DNA of 64,000 nucleotides from Avena insularis. Taxonomy: Eukaryota; Streptophyta; Magnoliopsida; Poales; Poaceae. The notes beneath the pieces were generated by a model. It did not search any database. It had not been told where the DNA came from and saw nothing but the letters and a program-made list of their open reading frames with translations. Location of the stretch: positions 91,495,285 through 91,559,284 of the forward strand of contig CM042694.1 of NCBI GenBank assembly GCA_023614405.1, given 5' to 3'. Below are positions 32,891 to 44,022 of this stretch, in pieces (position 1 is the first letter of the stretch; the number at the start of each line of letters is the position of its first letter). Made by a program: the position numbers and the translations under genes.

Positions 32891-34483
32891 TGCTGACTCG
32901 TGTAATAACGAGCTTGTTAGGGAACCCCAAGAGGAAGGTATGATGAGCACATCAGTAAGTTTCCCTCAGTTATGAAACCAAGGTTATCAATCCAGTAGGA
33001 GCAAGGAAACACCTCAAAGGTGTTGCTAGCTGAGCTTTGGCAGGGCGCACTACCGGTGCTAGCAGCAACGTGGAATCCTTTACAACACAACCACAGAACT
33101 TTGCCCCCAACTTGCGATGAGGTTGTCAATCTCACCAGTTTGCTGAAAACAAAGGATTAAACGTATCAAGTGGAAGAAAATAATAGTTTGCAGAAAGTAA
33201 AAAGAAAGCAGTAAATAGTTGATTGTAGATTGATGGTAAAAGAAAGGACCGGGGTCCATAGTTCACTAGTGGTGGCTCTCCTTAAGATAGATGACATGTT
33301 GGGTGAACAAATTACAGCGGGACAATTGACAAACATCGAGAAAGAAATATGCATATACTACTCATATTAACTCCTTTAAGACTTGATTGGGCATTACAAC
33401 ATTATACATAGACCGCCATCCAACTGCATCTATGACTAATAATCCACCTTCAGGTTATCATCTGGCCCCCCTCCAGTATTAAGTTGCAAGCAACAGATAA
33501 TTGCATTATGCATTGCGTGTAAAGTAAAAATTATGATTGTTCTATGAAAAAAGGATTGTTGTTTTCTCCCTAGTAGCAACATCACATCTAGTACCTTAGA
33601 GATTTCTGTCACTTCCCCAGATTACTAGAGGCATGAACCCACTATCGAGCATAAATACTAACTCTTGGAGTTGCTAGCATCTACTTGGCCAAGATAGCTA
33701 CTAACAACGGAAAGCATGGAAGATCACAAATAACAAAGACATGATAGAATCAATAATCAATCTGAAATAGCATCTCAATATCAATCGGATCCCCGCAAAC
33801 ACAACATGTAGGATTACAAATAGATGATCTTGATCATGAACGGAGCTCACAAGATCTAAACATGATAGCACAAAGGAGGAGATCCAGCCATCTAGCTACT
33901 ACATGACCCGTAGTCTAGAGATGAACTACTCACGCATCACATCGGAGGCTTGCATGATGATGAAGAAGGCCTCCAGGGTGAATTACCCTCTCCGGCAGGG
34001 TGCCGTGAAGAGCTTCAGATCCCTCCCGATCTAGGGATGGAGATGACGGCGGCTACAGACTCTTTCATGGAATTTTGATCTGGTACTTAGGGTTTCTGTA
34101 TCAGAGGCAATATATGGGCAAAAGGAGAGGCCGAGGGGGTGCCTGGGGCGGCCAGACCACCCCATGGCATGGGCCAGACATGGCCGCGCGGACAGGTGGT
34201 GTGGCCGGGCCCCAGCTCCTCTCCGTCTCGTATTCTGGCTCCTGGTGTCCCTCGGTGAAAAACTGACTTTGGCTTTTGTCCCATCCAATTCCGAAAATAT
34301 TCATTTTCTGACTTTCCTGGAACCAAAAACAGCAGAAAACAGGCAGCTGGCACTGTGGTTCTTGTTAATAGGTTAGTCCAAGAAATCATATGAAAAGTAC
34401 TCCAACGTGTGGACAAAACATAAGAAAGTAGATAAAACCAAGCATGGAACATCAAAAATTATGGATACGTTAGCAACGTATCA
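32891..34483 (-). repeat. 5' LTR of element B
   Basis: The 1593-bp LTR starts TGATACGTTGCTAACG at 34483 (minus strand) and ends ...GTCAGCA at 32891. It retains the TATA-like catatattg near 34111-34119 that is deleted in the 3' LTR. It contains the unoccupied site corresponding to the nested solo LTR at 4461-5876. Confidence 0.92.
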
Positions 34484-34488
34484 ATTAT

Positions 34489-35890
34489 ATCCCGGAAAAC
34501 CCCGAATCAGGAGCTACCCCAATGGACATTGACTGGGGGAACACCTCGACAAACCCAAGGACTGCCTCGCAGAACCTGGGGACTATTCAGCCTGATCCAG
34601 CAGGGGTTATGTCGGTGGATGCGATGGAAATTAACGAGGTACTTTTCCTAGTTCGTGTTGTACCAACGTGGGCCAAGCCAATATTTGAGTTCTTGAAGGA
34701 TGGAATTTTGCCAAGTGATGAGATACTTTCAAGGCAAATCCAGAGGAGAGCAAAGGTATACACCATTATCAACACCGAACTATACAAGAGAAGTGTCACA
34801 AGTGTTCTGCAGCGGTGTGTTTACCCGGAAGAGGGGCTTGACATCCTCCAAGATATACACCAAGGGGAATATACGCATCACGCCTCATCCAGAACCTTAG
34901 AGGCAAAAGCTTCCCGGCATGGATTTTACTGGCCAAGTGCCTTGGAGCAAGCCAAGGAACTAGTACGAAAGTGCAATGGTTGTCAGAGGTATGCCACCAA
35001 GACACATATGCCAACGTTAGAATTGAAGACTATACCAATCATTTGGCCATTTGTTGTATGGTGCTTAGATATGGTTGGACCATTTAAGCTGTAAAAGGGG
35101 AACATGACCCATATCTTGGTCCTGGTGGACAAATTTACTAAGTGGATTGAAGTGAAACCAATAAGAAAATGTGATGGAGCTATGGCCGTGACATTTCTCA
35201 AAGATATTATTCTAAGATATGGTTATCCTCATAGTATCATAATAGACAATGGCACCAATTTTGCTGAAGGAGCATTTGCGAGGTTTTGCCAAGATAAGAA
35301 GATCCGGCTAGATCTTGCATCCGTAGCCCACCCCACATCAAACGAACAAGTGGAAAGATCCAACGGACTAGTTCTGTCCAGGATAAAACCCTGGCTCATT
35401 GAGTCGCTGCAAAGATCAGCGGGGTGCTAGATATAAGAACTACCAGCAGTACTATCTAGTTTAAAAACAACTCTGAATCAATCAACAGGCTATAAGCCAT
35501 TCTTTCTGGTATATGGGGCAGAAGATGTATTACCAGCCGACATAGAGCATGATTCGTCAAGAGTCACCCAATACACAGAAGCCGAAGTGCAAGAGGCCTG
35601 GCAAAATGATGTTGATCTGCTGGAAGAAGCAAGAGAACTGGCATTGTCTAGATCCATCATATATCAGCAAAATCTCTAACGCTACCATAGCCGAAAAGTA
35701 AAACCCCGAGTCTTCTAGGAAGGTGATATGGTACTTCGGCTGGTGTAGCGCACTGCCGGCATGCATAAGCTATCCCCTCCATGGGAAGGGTCGTTCATTG
35801 TAAGCAAAGCATTGCACAATGATGCCTATTACCTCATTGATGCACAACCACAGGAGAAGAACAAGGCGGACAGGTCCGGCGAGGAATCTA
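34489..35890 (+). pseudogene. Element H pol continued: integrase and C-terminal tail
   Basis: The sequence resumes past most of RNase H. It gives a linker (SRQIQRRAKVYTIINTELYK), the H-H-C-C zinc finger (H near 34875, CNGCQRYA near 34974-34997), then the integrase core: VDKFTKWIEV (first Asp), IIIDNGTNFAEGAF (second Asp) and NEQVERSNGLVL (catalytic Glu). The tail contains GYKPFFLVYGAEDVLPADIE and SPPWEGSFIVSKALHNDAYY. Stops at 35092 (TAA), 35428 and 35434, and further ones to about 35745, break it. In an intact element integrase inserts the cDNA into chromosomes. Confidence 0.9.
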
Positions 35891-37051
35891 AGGATGGGGC
35901 CAATGAGCACTAGAGGTATCCAGGGAGGGATAGTGTGGTGATTCCACACACAGATGTTTGTTTTCTCTCTTGACAATGGTTGATTACAAGGGCTCATTGA
36001 GCTGTTCTTGGGGAGGAAGAGGACTAGCTTCTCTACTACCCACTCAAGTCTCTACGGTTCTTTCCTTAGTAAAAATGGCCGACCCTCTCTACGGAGATCC
36101 TGCCCCTCCTTATATAGGGGAGCTAGGTTACAAGTTAGGGCATACGTGGAAGGCATATTCTACGAATATTCCTCTCCTAAAATAGCAAAGCGGTGCTCCT
36201 CTTTGCTCTGTCTGAGCTGATCCGGACTCATGGCGTAAGCCTCTATGAGCCCCTCTATGGCGTGGTGTCATCCGACATAGCCGACGTCACCCGACATAGG
36301 CAACGTCACCTTTGTCAGCCCGTACTCGCTGGTCCTCCCCTCTACCCCTAAGCTCACGCTACAATGCAGAGAGAAAACCTTTGACCAAGAAGATTCCTTC
36401 CTTCCCGTGTAAGCTAATTGGTAATTTAGCTTAGGCCTGGTTAACTCGGCCCTATGGGTACCTGCATACAAGTAACGAAGAGGCTACCGACATATGTTTA
36501 TTTTAGGGTTTAGGGTTATATGCCGGCCAAGGTTACATTGGGTGAACAATATCCGGGCCGGGTTAGTCTTGACTCAGCTTGCCTTGAGGTAACTCGGTCA
36601 GCTAGCGCTTTGGCCTTGTCGTACCTCGGCTTGACCCTACCCGGGGTTATCCTAGTCCCCAAAGCTGGTGCGGTTTTAGAAACTTCAGCTGATAAGGCCA
36701 CAGCAGGTTCAAAACACAAAGATCTTTTTTCTTCTTGCCGAGTTACTCGGTGACTCGGCTTTCTTACCTTTGTTACTTGACATTCCCTCTGGCTCATTCC
36801 GAGATATTCCTCGTTGGCCGAGTTATTTTCTCAAATCCAGGTTACCCACTTAGATTCCTTCCTTCTCTTGTATGCTTCCCCATGTCCTACGTGGAGGGTA
36901 ATCATTGTTTTCCTCATTTTAAGGGCCCGCGCTAGGTACTGCTCCAGTTACTATGCTTAATGTCAGGGATAACTACTATGCACATCACGTTGTGGGCGTC
37001 TCCTTGTTAACTACAACGCCATGTCACATCGTGGGATCTGCTGTGCCATGG
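35891..37051 (-). repeat. Inverted copy of the H LTR plus 400 bp of subterminal sequence
   Basis: Positions 35891 to about 36652 are the reverse complement of the H LTR. They lack roughly 40 bases of its 3' end and about 8 bases of its 5' end. Positions 36653-37051 are the reverse complement of 42703-43103, the sequence that precedes H's own 3' LTR. Together they form an inverted repeat of about 1.15 kb with 42703-43835, separated by 5.65 kb. The inverted TATA box reads tccttatatagggg near 36107. The copy starts directly after the pol tail and has no obvious target duplication of its own. Confidence 0.88.
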
Positions 37052-39210
37052 AATGTAGCTCTACTTCGCTCGTTTTACACTTAGCTAAAAGTGTATGTAT
37101 CTCAAACTCTCATATGTCGGCCTGTATGTCGGCAATAAGCTTATCAATGAAACCTCGGCACGCCGAGCAGAAACTCGGGGACTGCCTTAATAATTGTTAT
37201 CTTCTGTATTTATTTTTATACGTCGGCTGGCTTAGATTACTTACACCTTAGCCAGATTAGTAATGTGTAGGCACCAAAAACCTAACTCTTCGACTTGCTT
37301 CTATCCAACAAGAATTGGCTTCATGGCAAGCAAGAGAACAAGTTTGGAATTGCTATGCACATGAAAAACGACTAAGGAAAGGAACGTAATCTAGCTGACA
37401 TTCGTTTATTCGGACTAACCCCTGTATTTAGTTTATTTTTGTTATGTTGAATTATTTTGAGCCAATCCTAAAGTTTCAAGTATTGTTAAGTCAATTTTTT
37501 GAACCTCGGACTCGTAAGTCAAAAACTGAATCAAGGTAGACGCGAGCCGAATCATAAAATTGGAGGAACAAGAAAATGAAACTCGGGGACTTCACCCAAG
37601 TTAATCCGACATAAAGGACTTAGTGGTAGCAAAACATCACATTGTGCATATTACATCTGCGCTCGGCATACCAGGGATTTAAGTAAGAGTCTTTTTGGCT
37701 CAAGGAGCAGCAGTATCCGAGGCATCTGCAGCAGGAGGAGGCAAGTCGACATCGGTGGGAGGGACTTCGGTTCCTGCCTCATCATACAGGTTGGCTACAG
37801 CATCCTATGGATCTTCAGTTTCCTTGGCAAAGACTAAAGCTTCTTGCTCTTTGCTGCCCGAACCATCTTCGACATATTCATCGTCGACGGATTCGAGAAA
37901 ACTTGGCCCTTCATTCCATTGATGGCAACAAGCATACTGGATGAAGTTGTAGGCGCAAGCTTTGCATTGAGAAATGCACTTCGGGTCATTCGTCCACTGG
38001 ATCCGGTGTTCATGCGGCTGAGAACCTTAAGGTCAAGGCCTTCATACCAAGACAACATGAAGCTTAGGGCCGTGTCAGCTCCAGCGCGCGCAGTGGATTC
38101 CCTCCAAAGATCAAGCTGAGTCTCGCACTCCATCAACTTTGCAATTAAAGGAGCAGGACCTTTGGGAGTGGGCTCATTAGGCCAGAGGGCACTAAAGATA
38201 TGGATAGCAGCATCCATAATATCCGAACCATAGTTCTTCATGGTTTCAACTCGGACTGCAAGGCTCACCAGCATGTCCTCCATATCATAAGGAATAGGTT
38301 CGGCGCCAGGACCAACAGGAGTACCTCTCTTCAAGCAAAACTTGTTGACAGTAGTGGCAGCAATGGTGTTGCTCTCCAACAATTTTCCTGAAAATGAGAC
38401 AAGTAATAGCAGTAAGTAAGGGCACACGACCTAGAGAAACAAATGACGGCGCAAGAGGAAAAACTGCCGAGCGATATAACTATTGATCTGAGTTAGCTCT
38501 AGGAGCCAATGTAGCGTTCCTCTTCTTAAGGTTCTCATACTCGGTGTTCACCGACTCAAACTTGAGGTCGGCGTCCTTCAGCATGTCCTGGATCTTCTCA
38601 AGCTGGATCTTCAGTCGTTCTTTTTTCCTTGGAGAAGCTCTGGTCAACTTTCTCCAGCTTAGCCTGGTGGAGATCTTTCAACTTTTTCATCTCAGCATTC
38701 AGCCTAGTAATCTCTTCATCCTTGAGCCAAAGTTTGGCAATCTCATCATCTTTGTTCTTCAGCTTGGCCTGATGTTTCCCTGCTTGTTCGAGAAAGTGGA
38801 GAATCATGTCAGGCAAAGACACGCTATCTTGAAGAGGCTCTGCAATAGTACGATTGACTCGGCAAAGCCGAGGTATAATTATCTGCCGAGTCAGAAGGAA
38901 AAAAGAAAAAGGTTGAGTAACTAAGGCAAATTACCTTTTATCTCGCCCAGATTCTTCCTCATGATTTTATTTTTGGCCTCCACTTTGGCTGTGCAATCCG
39001 AATCACGAGTTAGTTTGGAAAGCCAATGATGAAGAAAATAGAAGTGAAAGTGCAAACGCGAGAACTTACCCTTATTCTTCAGCTCGGCGAGCAAAGCATT
39101 ATGATTTGAGCGAAGCTCCTTGTGTGTGTCCAAGAGCCACTGAAACTCAGTGGTGCGATGGTTGGTGGTGATCTGAAAAGAAGAGTCTTAGCTCATGTAT
39201 CATAAATAAT

Positions 39211-39650
39211 ATTTGGAGTTACTCAAGACCTAGGGCAAGTGGAACTTAACACGGCTCTAGGTGAGTGAATATTTGAAACTACTCAAGACTCGGGCCAAGT
39301 GGAAATTAACCCGGCTCTAGGTGAGTGGATATTTGAAGTTACTCAAGACCCAGGCTAAGTGGAACTTAACACGGCTCTAGGTGAGTGAATATTTGAAACT
39401 ACTCAAAACCCGGGCCAAGTGGAACTTATCTTAGCTCTAGGTGAGTGGGTATTTGAAGTTACTCAAGGCCCAGGCTAAGTGGAACATAACCCGGCTCTAG
39501 GTGAGTGAATATTTGAAGCTAATCAAGTCCCGGGCCAAGTGGAACTTAACCCGGCTCTAGGTGAGTGAATATTCGAAACTACTCAAGACCCGGGCCAAGT
39601 GGAACTTAACCCGGCTCTAGGTGAGTGAATATTTGAAACTACTAAGGAAT
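39211..39650. repeat. 60-bp minisatellite, seven units
   Basis: Seven consecutive 60-bp units follow the pattern actcaag-cc-ggccaagtggaacttaac-cggctctaggtgagtgaatatttga. The phrase ggaa(c/a)(t/a)(t/a) recurs exactly at 39241, 39301, 39361, 39421, 39481, 39541 and 39601. Units 2-5 alternate between a 'ccgggcc' and a 'ccaggct' form, hinting at a 120-bp higher-order unit. The array lies between exon-like blocks of the antisense ORF, probably in an intron. Confidence 0.95.
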
Positions 39651-39722
39651 TTGGTGCAACTAAAAATGCTTCGGATTGGAGCATCCGACCGAGTAACGCG
39701 TTACTCCACTAGAGGCTATTTG

Positions 39723-39837
39723 CGCATATGTAAAGGAAGGACGTATGTAAAGGAAGGACGAAAAACTTACCTCGTCTAGGCCATTTGCGCGTATCTACAG
39801 CTATTTGCGCGTATGTAAAGGAAGGACGAAAAACTTA
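39723..39837. repeat. Short direct duplication carrying a splice-donor-like motif
   Basis: The block ctatttgcgc(a/g)tatgtaaaggaaggacg with aaaaacttacctc occurs twice (about 39725-39774 and 39801-39841). On the minus strand each copy contains GAGGTAAGTTTTT, so the probable donor of the antisense gene is duplicated. Confidence 0.75.
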
Positions 39838-42800
39838 CCTCCATCATCTTGCCCGCAATGGAAATAGCCTTGGAAGTAGTATTCATTTGGGCGTTAAACT
39901 CGTCTAGGCCAAACTTCTCCGCCTTGTCGGGGTTGATGTCGACAAACTTGGCATTGTTCTAGTTGTTGACATACTCAATCAGAGGACCGTAGCTCTCCCC
40001 GCTGAGCGTCTGGGTCGTGACCAAGCCTTTGGCATGGGCAGCTTCCTAGCAGTTTGAGCCACAGCCGGGCTTGTGTGCAATGCAATTTGCTTATCCACGG
40101 CAGAGCCGGAGGCAGTGCTCCCCTTTTGCATCATGGACGCAAGGGTACGTTGCCCAGGCTCGGCCACTGTGCCCTTGGGGAGCTTGGTCTTGGTAGACTC
40201 GGAAGCTTGTTGGCCCTTGGAAGCATCAGCACCTTTCTTGGCCTTGGTGCCTGATTTGGGCTGCTGCTGTGAAGAGGTGGTTTGTGTTCCGAACTTGGTC
40301 TTCTGCTGAAATATGTCATCATCTAAAGAAGTTGGTGCAGAAAGTTTGTCATTGGGGCTGGGCCGAGTCTGGTCATCTCCCCGGGTCTGGGGAGACTCAG
40401 ACGAGGCAGGAGGAACTAGTGTAGAACTTGGAGTAGGAGATGGAGCTGGTGCAGTTTGAACTGGGATTGGTGCCGGGGCTACATTCATCGTCTGGTTCAA
40501 GCTGAGCCAAAGAGGAGCTGGGCTGGTCCGGCATAGCCGTATCCTTGGCAGCACCACCTCCCTCAACACCGATGGTTCCCTCCTCTTGTCGAGGTGGGCT
40601 AAGATTTAGTGTGGCCGTGGAGCTCTCCAGAATGGGGATCAGGGGGCGCGTATCATCATGGCGAGGCGAAGGTGGAGCATCTCGAAGAGGTGAGGCAATG
40701 CTCGAACCACTTTGAGGGATCTCCTTGGGGGCTCTGCCGGGTCAGACAGACAACAGAACAATAAGTTAGAACAGAAAGAGAGAAACAAGAAATACATGTA
40801 AAAGAGAAGCTATCTGAAGAAGAAGGAAAAAGAGAGCTTACTCGGATGAGGTAGGTGGTTCTCTAGGTCTCGAGGCTCTCCGGACAGGGACTTTGGCAGC
40901 GGGTTTAGGTGCGGCCTTATTGTCAGATTTCTTCTACCTTTTCTTGGTCTTGGTTGGCTCGGAAGAGGGAGCCGAGGTGGCCGCACATTTCTTTGAAGGG
41001 GCAGGAACCGGATCATCCACAGCAAGAGGAGGATCTTCATGGACCTGACCAGCCGGGTTAGTTGGAGCCGAATCAACCGAAAAGGCATGTGAGATTGGAA
41101 CCGGATCAAATACCTCTAAGATCTCAATATCAGGGTCTTCCTCATCATCCGGCCAATCCCTTAAGCCAGAGGTCTTACCAGAGGGTCATCTGACACTTGG
41201 ATCTGTAGTGGGCAAGAAGTCCTCGGAATTCGGCTCCACCGTGTTCAAGGCATCCCAGTCTTTCCCCCATTTAAGGGAAGGTTCCTTGCCATCCTCAACT
41301 ATTTGCTGGAGAAACAACTGAAAGCAATATTGCAAAGGGATCAAGTAAACAAAACAATCCGACATAAAACATAACTCGGAAGAAGGCAAGTAAGAAATAT
41401 ACCCTGAGAGGAAGCCTATCTCGGCAGAAGTGCTCGTACCCCCACTCCTAGTCCTCATTGAATTCTGAGGTTATCTTGAAGATCGCCTTGACCCGGTGGA
41501 AGATCTGAGTATTGTTGAGCTCGAAGGAAGAGGTTCGGTTGGGGTCGAGGTGCCATCTCATATGGCAAAGTTTGTGTGTGCGCTCCTGCTGAGGGGAGAT
41601 TCGGCTGCGCATGAAATTAATCATGATATCCTCGCTGCGCAGCCCCAGCTTATTCAAATCCTTGATCCGTTTCTCCACCTGATTCACCAGGGCGGTGGAT
41701 CTCCTCGGGATTCGGTTCTAGAAGGTTCTATCGGGGATGCTGAATGAGTAAGGAAGCAGCCGAATCTTGTCTACCTTAGTGTCGTTCTTCACATAGAAGA
41801 AGGTCTTAGCCCATCCCTTGCAGGACTCCATGCTGGTGACTCGGGGGAAGACGGAGTGTTTCCGGGGTGAGATGGAGGCTGCCCCGCATTGGGTTAGGGA
41901 TTTGTCAGCGGGGGCAGTTTCCGGGTCAGGGACGACATTGGCCCTAAAGCCAAAGAACTTATACCACAAATGAACGGAGGGCCAGAGGCCGAGATAACCC
42001 TCAACCCCGGAAGCAAAAGAGGATAGCGAAGTAATGGCGTTAGCCGGAAGGTGGTTTTGTTGCAGGGATAAAGTGGTGATGAACTCGCGGAAGAAGTCAC
42101 TGACGGGAAGACCAAATCCCCATTGAAAGTGCAAAAGGAAAACCACAAACTCACCCATATTAGGAGAGGGAATGATCTCCTCGCAAGGGAGGCGACAGGT
42201 GACCCCGGCGGGGATGCAGCAGATCCAGTAGAGCCAGTCAATATCATCTTGACAGACCCAAGAACCGGCCCAGGCACCGTGCTCGTGGGCTTCGCCGCCC
42301 TCTTCATGTTCTTCCACAACATCGAGCTCCTCCTCAGTCATCTCTAGATCTCTGCCCTCGTAAACCCAATCTATGGAAGGGGCAGAGGCCTAGATTGGCA
42401 TGGCCCCGTGGTGGTGTGGCTGCGCTGGAGCAGCGGCACGACTACGGCGGAGAAAAATGGCCAAGGGGCATGGCAGCGATGACGCTGTGCTGAGATGAAG
42501 CGGCAGTGGCGGTGTCGCGAGGAAGAAGAATAAGAAGGGGCAGATGCACGTGCGAGTGGGGGAAATGACGAAGGGGCGTCCCTCACCGCCTATTTAACCA
42601 TGCCCCTAAGTGGGGTAGTGGGATCTAGCGGTGCGGTGGGCCAAACCGTGTGGCCATGTATCGGTGGGATTGACTAATTAGAAGCAGGCCACAGGAGGGG
42701 CCACATGGCGCAGCAGATCCCATGACGTGACATGGCATTGCAGTTAACGAGGAGACGCCCATGACGTGACGTTCGCAGTAGTTATCCCTGACATTAAGCA

Positions 42801-43103
42801 CCATAATTGGTGCAATAACTGGCGCAGGCCCTTAAAATGAGGAAAAACAATGATTACCCTCCATTTAGGACGTGGGGAAGCGTACGAGAGAAGGAAGGGA
42901 TCTAAGTGAGTAACCCGGATCTGAGAAAATAACCTGGATAGCGAGGAATATCTCGGAATGAGCCAAGGGGAATGTCAAGTAACAAAACTAAGAAAGTCGA
43001 GTCACCGAGTAACACGGCAAGAAGAAAAAAGATCTTAGTGTTTTGAATCTGTTGTGGCCTTATCAGCTGAAGTTGCTAAGACCGCACCACCTTCGAGGAC
43101 TAA

Positions 43104-43875
43104 TGTTGGGGGGATAACCTCGGGTAGGGTCAAGCCGAGGTACAGCAAGGCCAAAGTGCTAGCTGGCCGAGTTACCTCAAGGCAAGCCGAGTCACGGCTA
43201 ACCCGGCCCGGATAATGTTCACCCAACGTAACCTCAGCCGACATATAACATATGTTGGCAGCCTCGTTGTTACTTGTATGCAGGTACCCACAGGGCCGAG
43301 TTAATCAGGCCTGACCTGGATTACCAATTAGCTTACAAGGGAAGGAAGGAATCTTCTTGGTCAAAGGTTTTCTCTCTGCACTGTAGCGTGAGCTCAAGGG
43401 GCAGAGGGGAGGACCAACGAGTACGGACCGACAAAGGTGACGTTGCCTATGTGGGTGACGTCGGCTATGTCAGATGACACCGCGCCGCAGAGGGGCTCGG
43501 AGAGGCTTATGCCATGAGTACGGATCAGCTTAGACAGAGAAAATAGGAGCACTGCTTTTCTATTTTGAATATGCCTTCCACGTATGCCCTAACTTGTAAC
43601 CTAGCCCCCTTATATAAGGAGGGGCAAGATCTCCATAGAGAGGGTCGGCCATTTTTACTAAGGAGAGAACCCTAGAGAGTTGAGAGGATAGTAGAGAATC
43701 TAGTCCTCTTCCTCCCCAAGAACAGCTCAAGGATCCCTTGTAATCAACCATTGTCAAGAGAGAAAACAAACATCTGTGTGTGGAATCACCACACTATCCC
43801 TCCCTGGATACCTCTAGTGCTCATTGGCCCCATCTTTAGCCTATACATGGCATCTGTCGTACCACCACCACGACA
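43104..43875 (+). repeat. 3' LTR of element H
   Basis: The 772-bp LTR runs from TGTTGGGGGGATAACC to ccaccaccacgaca and has TATATAA at 43611-43617. The purine-containing tract cttcgaggactaa precedes it. Relative to the 5' LTR it has lost about 20 bases at 43566, including one arm of a hairpin. Confidence 0.92.
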
Positions 43876-44022
43876 ATTGCACTTTGAGGGATATCGTCAT
43901 GGACGTCTTGCGGATGTGAGAGGGCACGGTCATAGGTGAGAATGCCAGCTTAGAGGAAGTCCACCGCACACAAAGGTTTTTCTAGAACCATGCACGGTTG
44001 TAGGTGCATCACAATTGTGATG
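43876..44022. other. Short flank between element H and the long LTR
   Basis: These 147 bases start with the target copy attgc of H and end with the target copy tgatg of the next element. They contain tcacaattgtga, a 12-bp palindrome at 44009-44020. No gene is visible. Confidence 0.7.

Larger units (their letters stand above)
27579..34483 (-). mobile_element. Athila-like gypsy element B (Sabrina-like), inserted in pol of H
   Basis: Read on the minus strand, a 5' LTR (32891-34483), primer site (32863-32880), gag/protease remnant (31811-32670), long non-coding region and 3' LTR (27579-29120) appear in order. Flanks are attac (27574-27578) and attat (34484-34488), 4 of 5 the same. No reverse transcriptase or integrase is present. 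The 2.6 kb next to the 3' LTR and the first part of the LTR match element A, but the gag-side module and the LTR's 3' half do not. Confidence 0.92.
37690..42341 (-). pseudogene. Antisense multi-exon ORF region of element H (Tat-type additional ORF)
   Basis: Several minus-strand blocks read as exons of one gene. The first (42341-41718) starts MTEEELDVVEEHEEGGE and contains FVVFLLHFQWGFGLPVSDFF, NHLPANAITSLSSFASGVEG and PSVHLWYKFFGFRA. I recognise this as the 'putative gypsy-type transposon' domain (PF04195-like). Later blocks at about 41687-41186, 41109-40810 and 40569-39979 are Pro/Ser/Lys-rich. Blocks near 38993-38931 and 38845-38530 form a charged coiled coil (LKNKDDEIAKLWLKDEEITR). The last (38395-37840) follows a good acceptor (ttttcag). 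Intron signals on the minus strand include donors aggtaagttttt near 39837 and agggtaagttc near 39070, and the acceptor ttgcacag near 38993. Its function in the retroelement is not known to me. Coding integrity cannot be established by eye. Confidence 0.65.
22224..43875 (+). mobile_element. Tat-lineage gypsy element H, interrupted by element B
   Basis: H has a 793-bp 5' LTR, a TGGCGCCCACC primer site, degenerate gag and pol, a large region with an antisense multi-exon ORF, and a 772-bp 3' LTR. Flanks are attgt (22219-22223) and attgc (43876-43880), a 5-bp duplication with one mismatch. Removing element B (27579-34483) leaves about 14.7 kb. Size, primer type, the gag C-x2-H...H-x4-C motif and an antisense extra ORF after pol fit the Tat lineage (RIRE2/Grande/Retand relatives). 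An inverted LTR copy after pol is abnormal. Confidence 0.88.
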
